Shown in pieces: positions 1-12,036 of a DNA stretch of 64,000 nt; the stretch's first letter is position 1; the number at the start of each line of letters is the position of its first letter. Below the pieces are notes generated by a model. It was not told the DNA's origin and made no database searches. It saw only the letters and a list, made by a program, of their open reading frames with translations. The stretch is from Pseudomicrostroma phylloplanum (taxonomy: Eukaryota > Basidiomycota > Exobasidiomycetes > Microstromatales): assembly GCA_039545275.1 (NCBI GenBank), contig BCHS01000005.1, positions 1-64,000 on the forward strand. The letters run 5' to 3'. The position numbers and the translations under genes were made by a program.

Positions 1-100
1 CAAAAGCAGAGGGAAGAGCGGAGACACCCCCTCCCTGACCCTCGCAATGAAGCAAAAGCAGAGGGAAGAGCGGAGACACCCTTTCTCAGGACCCCACTCA

Positions 101-266
101 AACCCTCGCACAAACCCTCGCACTGCAGAACAACGGGCTCACGACCTTCACTCTCTCCTTCCCCACCCTTGCAACGACCCTCACAGTGTAGCAGTGCAAG
201 CTTGGGGTCTCAGCCGTATCCTACCCAACCCTCGCACAAACCCTCGCACTGCAGAACAACGGGCTC
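101..266. repeat. 40-bp direct repeat, two copies 126 bp apart
   Basis: Bases 101-140 and 227-266 are identical over 40 bp, rich in AACCCTCGCA-like units. A second pair of identical 29-bp stretches lies at 1-29 and 53-81. Both pairs sit just past the stop codon of the kinase-like gene on the minus strand and may continue beyond the left edge of the window. No coding function is evident. Confidence 0.9.
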
Positions 267-273
267 CTCAGAG

Positions 274-2595
274 TCAGCGCTCCCTCGCCCACTCGTCCAT
301 TGTCTCCTTGACCTTGCCAGCTTCCGAGGTGAGAAGTGAGTCTCCGTGACTACCCTCCTCGACGACAACAGAGCCAGAGAAGTCAATCAGCCAGACGTGC
401 GGCTTGATGGCATCTCTGAGCCGGGTGATGGGAGACTCCGATACCTCCAGCGCAAGTCCAGAGTCGCCGTCAGCATCAACGCCGGCGTATTCTCCCGACT
501 TGCGTGCTGCGGTAGTGAAGTCCCGGCGACTAAGCTGCATCTGGTCCTGAGCTTGCTGCACCAGCTCTCGCACTTTCGCAATACCCAGTCTCCTTGAAGC
601 AGAAGAGCCCGATGCTTTCCTCCTCCACTCCACGAGAATGTTGGAAGTATTCACGTCGCCGTGGCAGACGCGGCGAGCGTGTAACCTGGAGAAGGCTGCT
701 TCCACTGCCTGCTGGACGATGTCGCCCCAGATACATCTCCACGTATAATCTGACGTGCCCACTGGTTCGGCACGTAGATGCTGAAGCATCAGTTTGGGTG
801 CCGTGGAGCGTGGGTAATTGTCAGGGGAGACCAGTCCATACAGCCTGGGGAGAGTCGTGCCTTGGAGCTCTCGGCAATGCTGGAAGATCTCGATCTCCCT
901 TGTAGTCCTCTCCTTGATGTCCACTTGGTCCTCTTGGCGGAGAGGAGGTCCATCCGGCTCCTCGAACCTGGGCTCCGGCAGGTTCGCCTCAGGGTCCGGC
1001 TTCGACGGCACCCTCTGCACTTTGAGGAACGCGTAGCGGTCGCCACGACGCAATTCAGGTAGGATGCCGAGTGCCGGACGGCCCGAAAGCTCTTGTGACG
1101 TACTGGGAGTGGTATGAGATCTTCCTGCCAATTGAGCCTGATCGACCACACAGCGATGGAGACCGGCATATGTCCCGCCGAGGACGGGCCCATATGTGCA
1201 GGTGTAGGTGGTGATCAGCGGTGGAGACCCTATCTCGCTTTCGGTAGCGCCTCCTTTGGACTTGAAGCCTCTCGAAGAGCTTTCGTTGGGCGCGGGAGCT
1301 TGGGAGGAAATGTTACCTCGCGACTCCTGCAGGCGTGTCCGCTTCGCAGGTGGCCCGGCATCTCCAGAGTCATCCTCATCCACAGACTCTCCGGCGTCCG
1401 AGTCTGGCTGTGACTCTGGCTCTGGCAAGTCCACTGAGCTGATTGGCAAATCCTCGAGGGCATACAGAATCCACCTCAGTAGGTAAAAGACGGTATTCGG
1501 CAGATGCCGGAGGCGGAAGCTTGAGGCACTCTGGCCGGCAAGGCCGTCCTTGCTCTGCTGATCGGCCTTCTTGCAAGCCGTCTCTCCCTCGAAGACATCG
1601 CACCATGACGCCGTGGAAGCAAAGGTAAGCCGTGCGGTAGCGCCGTGCTCGGTAGCGCCGCTCCGCAGCTCGAAGGGGAGCAACAGCCGACCCCAGTCCG
1701 CAACCAGCAAGCCCTTCGTGCAACCTGCCGCCACAGGCTGCGAACAAATCTGCAAGAGCAGGCGCAGGACCTCACTCTCGCTACGCACCTCTCCCTTCTC
1801 TTGCTGCTGGAATGGATCAGTCCGTTCGCGGACCAGGTCGCCGACATTGAGGGGTTTACAGCCGGGCTTGCTCTCCAGCGTGGCCACGATCTGAGACCCT
1901 GCAAGAACGTAGAAGTCCGCATCCGCTCGCGTAGAGACATCTCTGATCTGCTCGTAGACTTCGATCCCCGCATCTTTGGCGCTAGAAGAGGAAACGATCC
2001 GAATACGGCAGTCCGGTGACAGTGGCAGTGGGGCTCTAAACGTCCGGCCCGAGGCATCTTCTTGCGCCTGCTTCCAGCGGCAAGCCTCCTGCCCGAGCTC
2101 TAATAAAGCCTCCGTAAGGTACAGAGCCCGTTCCTCGTATTTTTCGTTGAACGCGGGCTCTCTTGAACCTCGGCGTACTAGCAAGCGATTTGAGAGCTTT
2201 GGGCCACTGAGATGAGCGCCAGGAAGCAGGGCCCGTCGGGGATCATCCTCCAGATAGGCATCGATTATTTCAGAAAGCTGGTCTAAGAGGTCGGCAGATC
2301 GAGCCGAGATACCCCTCTCCGGATCCTCTTCCAGACCTGAGGAGGTGAGGACGAGGTTGTCGAAGAGAGATCGAAGCCTTGCTCCAGGATTGGTGTGTGT
2401 ACTGGTCGAGGCATCATCCGGAAAGTCGTCCGCAACCTCGATGTAATATCCAAAGCTCGAATCCTCTCGACATTCTCGCATCGGCGTCGCCGTGCGACCA
2501 GGATCCGCAGAGAGCCATATTTCCTCGACAAAGCCATGGCGGTCAGGTCTGCTCGTGTCTCGCACAGTGAACGTGCTTCCTGGCGTTGGGACCAT
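274..2595 (-). CDS. Protein-kinase-fold protein, possibly fungal FunK1-type
   Basis: Single-exon gene for about 773 residues; the first true ATG is at 2595. The C-terminal third has kinase-fold landmarks: a candidate ATP-binding lysine in YAFLKVQR (K525), a catalytic loop HGDVNTSN with D647 and N652, and a metal-binding IDFSG motif at D738. HGD in place of the usual HRD, and DFS in place of DFG, suit the FunK1 or aminoglycoside-kinase-like families common in basidiomycetes. The N-terminal half has no domain I recognise; it contains an acidic Ser/Asp-rich linker near residues 380-470. All key catalytic residues are present, so it may be active, but substrate and pathway are unknown. The family name is inference; the kinase fold is well supported. 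Confidence 0.75.
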   Translation of the reverse strand: MVPTPGSTFTVRDTSRPDRHGFVEEIWLSADPGRTATPMRECREDSSFGYYIEVADDFPDDASTSTHTNPGARLRSLFDNLVLTSSGLEEDPERGISARSADLLDQLSEIIDAYLEDDPRRALLPGAHLSGPKLSNRLLVRRGSREPAFNEKYEERALYLTEALLELGQEACRWKQAQEDASGRTFRAPLPLSPDCRIRIVSSSSAKDAGIEVYEQIRDVSTRADADFYVLAGSQIVATLESKPGCKPLNVGDLVRERTDPFQQQEKGEVRSESEVLRLLLQICSQPVAAGCTKGLLVADWGRLLLPFELRSGATEHGATARLTFASTASWCDVFEGETACKKADQQSKDGLAGQSASSFRLRHLPNTVFYLLRWILYALEDLPISSVDLPEPESQPDSDAGESVDEDDSGDAGPPAKRTRLQESRGNISSQAPAPNESSSRGFKSKGGATESEIGSPPLITTYTCTYGPVLGGTYAGLHRCVVDQAQLAGRSHTTPSTSQELSGRPALGILPELRRGDRYAFLKVQRVPSKPDPEANLPEPRFEEPDGPPLRQEDQVDIKERTTREIEIFQHCRELQGTTLPRLYGLVSPDNYPRSTAPKLMLQHLRAEPVGTSDYTWRCIWGDIVQQAVEAAFSRLHARRVCHGDVNTSNILVEWRRKASGSSASRRLGIAKVRELVQQAQDQMQLSRRDFTTAARKSGEYAGVDADGDSGLALEVSESPITRLRDAIKPHVWLIDFSGSVVVEEGSHGDSLLTSEAGKVKETMDEWARER

Positions 2596-3171
2596 GATGA
2601 CCACCACTTGATGTGAGAGGCTGGGCGACGTGGAAGCTTATTTTGAGGGACTCGGGTCCAATTGATGAGTGTGAAACTGCTTGTGTGTCGGTGTATGTGT
2701 GAAAGGTGAGCGTTGTATCAGTGTTCGTGAGTGAGTATGACAGTCAGGGAGGGAAAGCAGGCCGGAGCGGCGGGAAGTATGGCCCCGACCTCCGCTTCTC
2801 CTTCCGTGTCCCTCCCGTTGACATTCACATCTCCGCCGCCGTCGTTGGTGTTGGACTTATCCAGCGCTCGGAACGGAGGGGGATCAGCCACGCGCGCCCA
2901 CCCCGCCCAGTCGATTTGGGCCCGATGGGATTTCAAAGCCGGGCCGCTGCACGACCAGTGGACCCCCGGCAACCCCGCGCATCCGGACAGCCGGATCGAG
3001 CCGCCTGGACGCTTCCCCGCCCCCGCTGCCGCCACAGCTGAATTGCTATTGTCCGTGTTACCAATCCTAATCGTCCTGTCACATCACCACATTTCACTCG
3101 TCCGAGCTTGCAGCATCGCAACCACTATCTCTTCAATTTATACCACATCTTCAGTCTATACCACAGCAACC
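2596..3171. other. Intergenic promoter region between kinase-like gene and cytochrome b5
   Basis: Divergent 5' region of about 575 bp with no supported gene. Pyrimidine-rich sequence precedes the cytochrome b5 ATG from about 3060 on. Small ORFs here have no recognisable product. Confidence 0.6.
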
Positions 3172-3591
3172 ATGTCGAAGCAGTTTGACGCCGCGGAGAT
3201 CAAGGAGCACAAGTCGGGTGAGTAGACTGAGGAAGGCAAACGAGTGGCAGCCACCTCGCTACGGCTGGAATTTCATTGCGGCGGCAAATGGGGACCACTC
3301 GCGTTGGGCGCAGACCGGCCTTTATTTCTGCTTTGTTACTGATGCTCATCCACGTCCCATTCATTCCCCTCTCTTGCCTCTACAGCCGAGTCCGCCTGGG
3401 TTGTAGTTGATGGCAGCGTCTACGACGTGACAGAGTTCCTGGAGGACCACCCTGGAGGCAGCAAGATTCTTCTCAAGAACTGTGGCAAAGACTCTTCCGA
3501 TGCGTTCTGGAACTACCACTCTGAAAAGGTGTTGAAGAATGTGGCGAGCGAGTACAAGATCGGGGAGCTCAAGCCGGGAGCGAAGCTATAG
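3172..3591 (+). CDS. Small soluble cytochrome b5-domain protein
   Basis: Two exons, 3172-3217 and 3386-3591, joined in phase, give 83 residues. The protein is essentially one cytochrome b5 fold: HPGG contains the first heme ligand H37, and the NYHSEKVL segment supplies the second histidine H60. There is no signal peptide, transmembrane tail or oxidoreductase partner domain, so it is a free soluble electron carrier or heme-binding protein, unlike ER cytochrome b5, which has a C-terminal anchor. The donor is GTGAGT at 3218 and the acceptor TACAG ends at 3385. The role is not known; small b5 proteins of this kind are common in fungi. The family call is secure, the partner unknown. Confidence 0.88.
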
Positions 3592-4108
3592 ACGAGCTGG
3601 TTGCTGGCATTGGCGCAATACCATTCTTGACGGATTTGAAACATTTCATGCCACGGCTGTGAGCTCAGACTGGTATTTGTGCTGTATTGGGATGCGAGTA
3701 GGCCGCGAATGCAACGAGATAGCGCTCGCTGTCACGAATGCTTAAACAGGCTGTTGAGCCCGCTCGCCGCTCATTTCCCCAACCCCTCATAAAGTGAACA
3801 GACTGTTGTCTCTCGATATTCTTCGCCTCTGCTCGCTCCCCGCGATGTCACGCTGCGGGATCCTGCCTACTCAAGCAATCTCTGGAGGCAGTGCAGTCAT
3901 CTTTACATCGCTAGCGCATTCTTTTGGTGAGGGACTGAGGCAACCAATTGACTATATACAATGATGGTGTGATTCGCGGGCCCAGTCTATGATGGTGATC
4001 TATGAGGAGGAGAACCGACAAGGCCAAAGGGGTTCCAAATGTTGCGGGATTCAATGGAGGGCCGAACTGACAGAAATGCGGAGAGAAGCTGCTGTGACAT
4101 ATGCCCTC
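3592..4108. other. Intergenic region, tail-to-tail
   Basis: About 515 bp between the convergent cytochrome b5 and small secreted-protein genes. I see no gene, repeat or RNA in it. Confidence 0.5.
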
Positions 4109-4623
4109 CTACGGCCCCAAGCAACTCCAACCAATGAATAGAAGTATCGCGGTCCCTGCACCTACTAAGCTACCTCTGTGGGGTGCTAGCGAGAATGCCG
4201 CACTGACTACGTGCGAATCATCTGGTCCCGAAGCGCTCAGTGAACCTCCGCTCAGTGGGCCGGGGGCAGTGGCAACCCCTGCCCAGGAGGAAGGATACGT
4301 GGCTGTGGGATACGCTGAGTCTGTCGAAGTCGTCGATGTCGAAGTGACGGTGGCATTTGTCGAAGAGACCGACGAGGAGACGCTTGCAGAGGCGCCAGAG
4401 GCTGATGAGGCAAAGATGAGACACAGAGGCGTCAGACACAGCTGGCATCAACGAGTACAGCACATCGAAGAGGATGGACCAGAGGGACGCGCATGTAGAG
4501 CTTACCTGTAGCGGAGATGCTGGTGGCGGACGAAGTCTGAGCACCCACGAGGGGTGCGGATGAGGCCAGAAGTGCGAGGAGGTAGCTCACAAGGAGACAT
4601 CTCCCCAGACATCGGTGGGACAT
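4109..4623 (-). CDS. Small Ser/Thr-rich secreted protein with GPI-anchor-like tail
   Basis: Two minus-strand exons, 4623-4506 and 4401-4109, with donor GTAAGC and acceptor CATCAG, join in phase to 136 residues. The N-terminus is a textbook signal peptide (LLVSYLLALLASSAPLVGAQ, cleavage likely after GAQ). The middle is Ser/Thr-rich and suited to O-mannosylation (SVSSSVSSTNATVTSTSTTS). The C-terminus is a hydrophobic stretch, LVGAGTAILLFIGWSCLG, preceded by small residues, as in GPI-anchored fungal wall proteins. No single reading frame covers the gene, so it is easily missed. It diverges from NSE1. No enzyme domain is seen; it is probably a plasma-membrane or wall protein. The gene model is hand-built but phase-consistent. 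Confidence 0.7.
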
Positions 4624-5000
4624 GATGCGCGGGCGTTGGGAGAGCGATGGAGGTATGAGAGATGATGAGACTGCCATACCGGAGGGCTGTCTGGTAGTGC
4701 TCATTGATAGGCGTCCAGAGTGGCAGATACACGATGAATGGGCCCGAGTACCTCAAGTCAGAGCTGCCAGCCGCAAAGAGGAGGAGGGCCCCCGCGTACG
4801 TTTCCTGCCTGGGACTTCCGACGACGACGTTTGAGTGCATCACGACACGGAAAGGGCGACGTGCCCGATATTGCACCTCCGACGCGAAGCTCACCCGCGA
4901 TGCTCTTCCCGGTACCACCATTCCAGCATTCGCTTACTCGCTCCCGGGACCCCGTTGCTGCCTCCTCTGCTGGGCCGTTCCGCCTCTCTTGTTGGTTGCT
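4624..5000. other. Divergent promoter region, secreted protein / NSE1
   Basis: About 375 bp between two divergent start codons. Small open frames in it show no family features. No clear TATA element. Confidence 0.5.
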
Positions 5001-6671
5001 ATGGTGAATCTCACTCGTGCGGTATGGCTACAGGCTATGCTTGCCCATCGCTACGTCACCGACAAGGAGTCTAGGGCCCTCTACCAAGCCGCATGCTCCG
5101 CTACCAAAGGTGAGTGAGCAACGCCTCGACGTGGAGGTGTATGTGTCTCATATGAGTCGAAGCGATGCTCAGTCTTCATCTGCTACGTCCTCTCCCTCTC
5201 ACTGGTACTCTGTTCCCACAGCTTCGTATCGCGAGCGTGCATACGAAGACTTTGTGTCAGATGCCGGTCAAGTCATCGAGCCTCTAGGATTGGACCTTAG
5301 AAGGATGATCGACGAGAGAAGTGGAAAGGCGATGCTGGCTTTGGTGAGAGAGACCCACTTGACAAGATAGAAGGTGCGAGGTGAGCGACTGAGCTTCTAT
5401 GCTTCCACTGATCGGCTTGCGTAGGTCAATACCAAGTCGGATGACATAGCCCAGCTCGCCACGACATATACTGCGCAAGAAATTGCCTTTATCAAAATCA
5501 TGGTAAGATCGCAAAACGACGTTGGCGCCTACGCAGTATCGGCTGACTCCTTCTGCATGCTCGACGTGACACCATCGCCCCAGATTGAGATCATTTTCAC
5601 GGCCCCAGATGAAGCCTACAGCGTGCCCACGATCCAAGCGCTGAAGGAGGCAACGAGCATGAAGCCTCAGATGAGTAAGAAGGCAGGAGAAGAGCTGATC
5701 AATAGTCTGATCCGGCATGGATGGCTTCATCGGTCAGAGTGAGCTCTAGATGAAACACGCAAGAGAGCAAGAGGTGGAAGCAGATGCTGACTGTATGCGC
5801 CCATCTCCGCCCACGCTGCCAGGTCTGGCCGCCTGTCCCTCACCGTGCGATCTATACTCGAGCTACAAGCCTACCTCAAGCAAGAATTCCCGGAGCACGT
5901 ACTGGAATGTACTGTGTGCAAGGACATGCTGACAAGGGTGGGTCCATCGATGTTCGCAGGAATTTCACGCTAGTGACTGATGCATCCGTCCTACTCTGCC
6001 TCTGTCACACCACACCCACGCGCTCGTAGGGTTCCGCTTGCTCGATTCCAAGCTGCGATGTGCGGGTACATCAAGCTTGCCTGCCTAGACTAGGAGGCGG
6101 ACGTGGTGTGGTTTCTGGAGCGCCTCGCTCTTGTCCAGGGTGTCAGAACACCTTCCAAGCTACACCCGTTGGCGAGGAGAGCGCTGGTAGTAGGCGCAAG
6201 CCAGGCTCCGGAAGCAGGCGTCGAGGCCAGGCGGACAACGCATCAGAGGGAGAAGATGAGAGAGAGGAAGACGAGGACGAAGAGGACGAAGGGGCCGAAG
6301 CTTCTACATCTGCTCGCAGTACTGCTCCTACCGGGAGAAGAAGTACCGCGCGTGGCAACGCGAGGAAGACGAAGAGGGCCAGGAGGAACAATGATGAGGC
6401 AAGCGATGACGATGAGGCTTCGGAGAGCGGCCAGTCGGAAGCAGAGGACGAGGAGGAGGAAGAGCCTACGCAAGCTCCTCGTGGCGGCAGACGGAGCAGT
6501 GGCGCACGGGGTCGACAAACACAGCAGCTCAGGGCGGGTAAGCGGAGAAGAAGGAGCGCTGTGAGGATTGCCGGAGGGGGATTCTTTGATGATGAAGCCG
6601 GAGACGATGGTGAGGAGAGCGAAGAGGAAGAGGAGGAGGAAGAGGAGGAAGAAGAGGAAGAGGAAGAGTGA
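5001..6671 (+). CDS. NSE1: SMC5-SMC6 complex subunit NSE1, RING-type
   Basis: Six exons (5001-5109, 5222-5343, 5425-5502, 5584-5738, 5823-5937, 6030-6671) join in phase to 406 residues. The N-terminal part has the winged-helix signature of Nse1 (AMLAHRYVTDKESRALYQ; later SKKAGEELINSLIRHGWLHR). The RING-like domain is clear: C184/C187, C197 or C202, H207/C210 and C228/C231. Nse1 pairs with Nse3 and acts with the Nse2/SMC5-SMC6 machinery in DNA repair as a ubiquitin ligase. Unusually, the protein continues for about 170 residues of basic and acidic low-complexity sequence after the RING and ends in an almost pure Glu run (from about 6630), far beyond the usual length. The last exon alone encodes that tail. 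Confidence 0.9.
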
Positions 6672-6851
6672 AAGGGTGCTGCTATGGGCATGGGGGTCCC
6701 CTTGATACCCAACAAGCTAGCTAGCTCTGCCACGGACAACTCAGCTTGCAGCAAACACTCAGATACATTGTTTGTGAACGGAAGCTGGCATCTACATGTG
6801 ATTGAGAAGTGTCGTCGTGGCTCTGACCCGCGGTTCGTCTGCTGCACACCC

Positions 6852-8604
6852 TCACCATCTCTCCAGTAGAGCTGAGATACGGTCTGCCTTTGCCTCGGCT
6901 CCCACGGTCACGCCCACCCTGAGAAGCTTGAGCACATTGGCCCCCAGTGCCACAGTACCCACAAAGACGCCCCATACAGCAAGTACCTGCGCTGGTCTCC
7001 TCAGCTTGTCGTTCCGGTCATGCAAGGAGGCGTACAATACGCCAGGAAGGATAAAGGAGATGGTTGTAGATCCCAAGGACCCTACGAAGCCAAGGATGAG
7101 GGAGAGGTCGTCTACCAAGAGAGCTATTGTGAAGGTCGTTGTGAGAATGAGACAGGTGATCACCACCCATCGCTTGAGTGGCATCTCGTCTGATGCTGCA
7201 GTGGAGGAGTGCGAGGGATAGGAGGCACCAGAGAGGAGGGAAACCTGATGGTCGACGTCCCCTCGACTGTCGTCGTTGTCATGATCGTCCTCTGCTCCAC
7301 CCTGTCTGTCCTCGTCTGCTGGATCGTCTTCGTCTTCGTCGCCTGCCGGCAGCTCGACACCCGAGCGGGGTGGGTAGATGACCTTCTCGATGGCTGCGCG
7401 ACAGGGATGTACTTGTAGAGGATACGAGAAGATGGTCAATAGGACGATGGAGAGTCGACCTACTGCTACAAAGATGGACGATGAGGGATACATCGCAATA
7501 CTGGGGGAAAGGTGAGATGGTTCAGTCTTGAAAGCTCCTCATTTCTATGTGACAATGACTGCACTTACATATTGTCGCCCAAGGTACCGCCGAACTCGAG
7601 ATACCCTAGAACACTGACCACAACGTATACGCAGCCAGCTCCTCCAATGCTAGCTCCGATGGCCCACTGAGCTCGATCCATGTGCATCAGAGCGTCATCG
7701 GCGGAGAGCTCGTTGTACACCGGCAGCATGTTTTGAGCGCATGTGAATGCGAAGACGAAGACCGGAAAGATGGGCAAGAGGTGGGTGGAGAGCACCACAG
7801 CATGCACCTCCCCCCGGGGCGGGAGCGATCCTCGTAGGTTCGGATTGATGAAGAAGAAGAAGACGATGACGACGAGGTAGCATACGGCTGCAAGGGAGAG
7901 GTAGGAAGTGTGTCGCAGCGAGTCGAGCTTGCGAAGAAAGCAGAGCGGCAGCAGTAGGGTGATCAAGAGAGTCACCCAGAAGTTCCGGTCCAGAAGAACA
8001 TCAGGAATGGCCTCGTGCGATTGACCCGCGGCTTTGAGGAAGGAGAGAACGACTTGAGGCATCAGCTGGCCAGAGATGATGAGATAAGATATGGAGACGC
8101 CAAAGCACTTGGTGGGCATAGAGAAGGCGATGGCAATCGAGGAAGAGTTATCAGTACACGACTGCCAATGTGCGCCCAACGCTGTTCATGACGGCTCACC
8201 TTGAGTGCAATTGCCAGATCGAACCATCTCGCTCCCTTGGGAATGGTCTTCATTGCGACGCTAAAGAAGCTCTGCCTTCTCCCCCCGAGCTTGTTGGCAC
8301 ATCTTGTCAGCAGATAGAGACCGCTGGCTCCGGTGAAGCCACAGAGGGCAATGAGGAAGACGCCCAATAGCCAGCCAGTATGGACGAAATTGCCTGGCAG
8401 AGCAACCATGCCTGTCCCGATGATGGTATTGGCCAAGTTGGCAATGGACGACGTCAGCGAGGCTCCACCGTTGGACGAGGGATTACGCTTGCGAGGTCGA
8501 GGAACGGCGGGGGGGACGCTGATGGATACAGAGCGGCCACCACCGCTGCCGCTACCAGAGCCGCGGACGGACGAGGGGCCATTTCTGCTGCCACTGGCGT
8601 CCAT
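6852..8604 (-). CDS. Vacuolar amino-acid transporter, AVT6/AVT7-like (AAAP family)
   Basis: Three exons, 8604-8200, 8107-7569 and 7500-6852, join in phase to 530 residues. The first membrane segment carries the family hallmark SIANLANTIIGTGMVALP, followed by the conserved ALKCFGVSISYLIISG across the first junction and LGDNIIAMYP across the second. About 11 membrane segments are predicted by eye. The AAAP/SLC38-like family moves neutral or acidic amino acids across the vacuolar membrane with protons; fungal relatives are AVT5-AVT7. A strongly acidic cytosolic insert (about residues 340-375) separates two membrane segments. Ser/Gly-rich N-terminus. Converges with NSE1 and diverges from ESA1. 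Substrate not determinable from sequence. Confidence 0.88.
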
Positions 8605-10873
<2,269 letters not shown>

Positions 10874-11073
10874 TGCTGTTTGCCACCAATTGCTCGTCTG
10901 CGCTACTATACACTTTGCCCCTCTGCTCATATATCCCTTGTACACCATCGCATCCACAACCGTCCTTCTTTCCGCCCCCTTGGCTACGCCAAGCTGTTGT
11001 ACTTCTATCAATCTACCCGTCAGCTCCTGTTGTTTGCCCTACGTCGCGCGTCCACATTTTGCTCGACTAGTCT

Positions 11074-11690
11074 TCACCTTCCAGCAGACTCCTTTTCCAC
11101 TTCTGCAGGCGTCTTTGTTCTTAGAGAAAGGGCATGTAGACCAGATGCAAACTCTGCGAGACGTTGGATGTACAGGAGTGGTAGATGGTCAGTGCTGCCC
11201 AGGCGGTTCGATGGTTCAGTGGAAGGACGCTTTGATTCGCGGCCTTGTAGGACTCACCGTCTGAGAGGAGGGAGTTGATGGAGCGATGCCTTGCTATTTG
11301 CGTCTTACCGCTGAAGTCTTCCGAAACGACTTCGATGTAGAAGTCTAGATGGAGTAAAGAAGAGGGAGGGAGGAAGGTGAAGGGTGAGCTCCTCCCCTAG
11401 TTGCTAGAAGCTGCTGCTGCTGTGAGGAGACTTCGCCGAGTCTGGAGATACTTACGAGTCTCTCCATTTCCTCCACCCTGTGCGGCCATGGCAGCGTGAT
11501 GAGCATGCTTGCTGGAATCGTTGCGGATCTTGAGGTGCGTGGGCTTAAAGGCAGACTGGATCTTGTTGCGCATGGAGTCTTCGATGGACATGATGCGGGC
11601 GGTGGACGTGAAGGAGCGGAGGCGGTTGGGCAAAGGCAGAGCAGTGCTTGGATTGACTAGGCGGCGTAGCGACGATGAGAAGGAGGCCAT
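11074..11690 (-). CDS. BOL1: Mitochondrial BolA-family protein, BOL1-like
   Basis: Three exons, 11690-11456, 11344-11258 and 11153-11074, join in phase to 133 residues. An Arg/Ser-rich, acid-poor N-terminus of about 35 residues looks like a mitochondrial targeting peptide, after which the BolA domain starts at MSIEDSMRNKI. Conserved features are the SSKHAHHAAM loop with the invariant histidines, FYIEVVSEDFSGK, ARHRSIN (the family RHR motif) and GLHALSLRTKTPAE. BolA proteins pair with monothiol glutaredoxin 5 to help deliver [4Fe-4S] clusters to late mitochondrial targets. An upstream in-frame extension exists, but MASFSSSLRR at 11690 gives the best presequence. It diverges from the SppA-like gene. 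Confidence 0.9.
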
Positions 11691-11964
11691 CGAGGTGGGG
11701 GTCCAGAAGCAGGCTGTGTGGACGTTGGCAAGGAGGCGATGATGTAGTGACAATGGGAGCTGCGTAGGTAGTCTAGGAAGGACTGACCTCAATGACCTGA
11801 CTGAGTGACCCACTGCAGTGGAGCGCAGCGGAAAGGGACGAAGGGCCGGACGGAGCAAAGGCGCGTGGCCAACAACTTACGAAGCATTAAGAACGACGGC
11901 CACCTTCGCTTCCCTCTCCACTAGATCAGAGTCATCCAGCAAGCAGAGCCAAGGTAGAGTAGAG

Positions 11965-11970
11965 TATATA
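11965..11970 (+). promoter_or_regulatory. TATA-like element before SppA-like gene
   Basis: TATATA lies 67 bp upstream of the ATG at 12037, within the 346-bp divergent region shared with the BolA gene. Position would suit a short 5' leader. Confidence 0.35.
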
Positions 11971-12036
11971 GTCGGACGAAAGTGGGGTGTATAGACTGCG
12001 GAACCTCCTCCCCTCCCGACGGTGTTCGCTGGCAAG

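Noticed and set aside
6143..6847. 234-codon Ser-rich frame on the minus strand
   Set aside because: It is the antisense of the acidic NSE1 tail: GAG/GAA runs read backwards as Ser/Leu.
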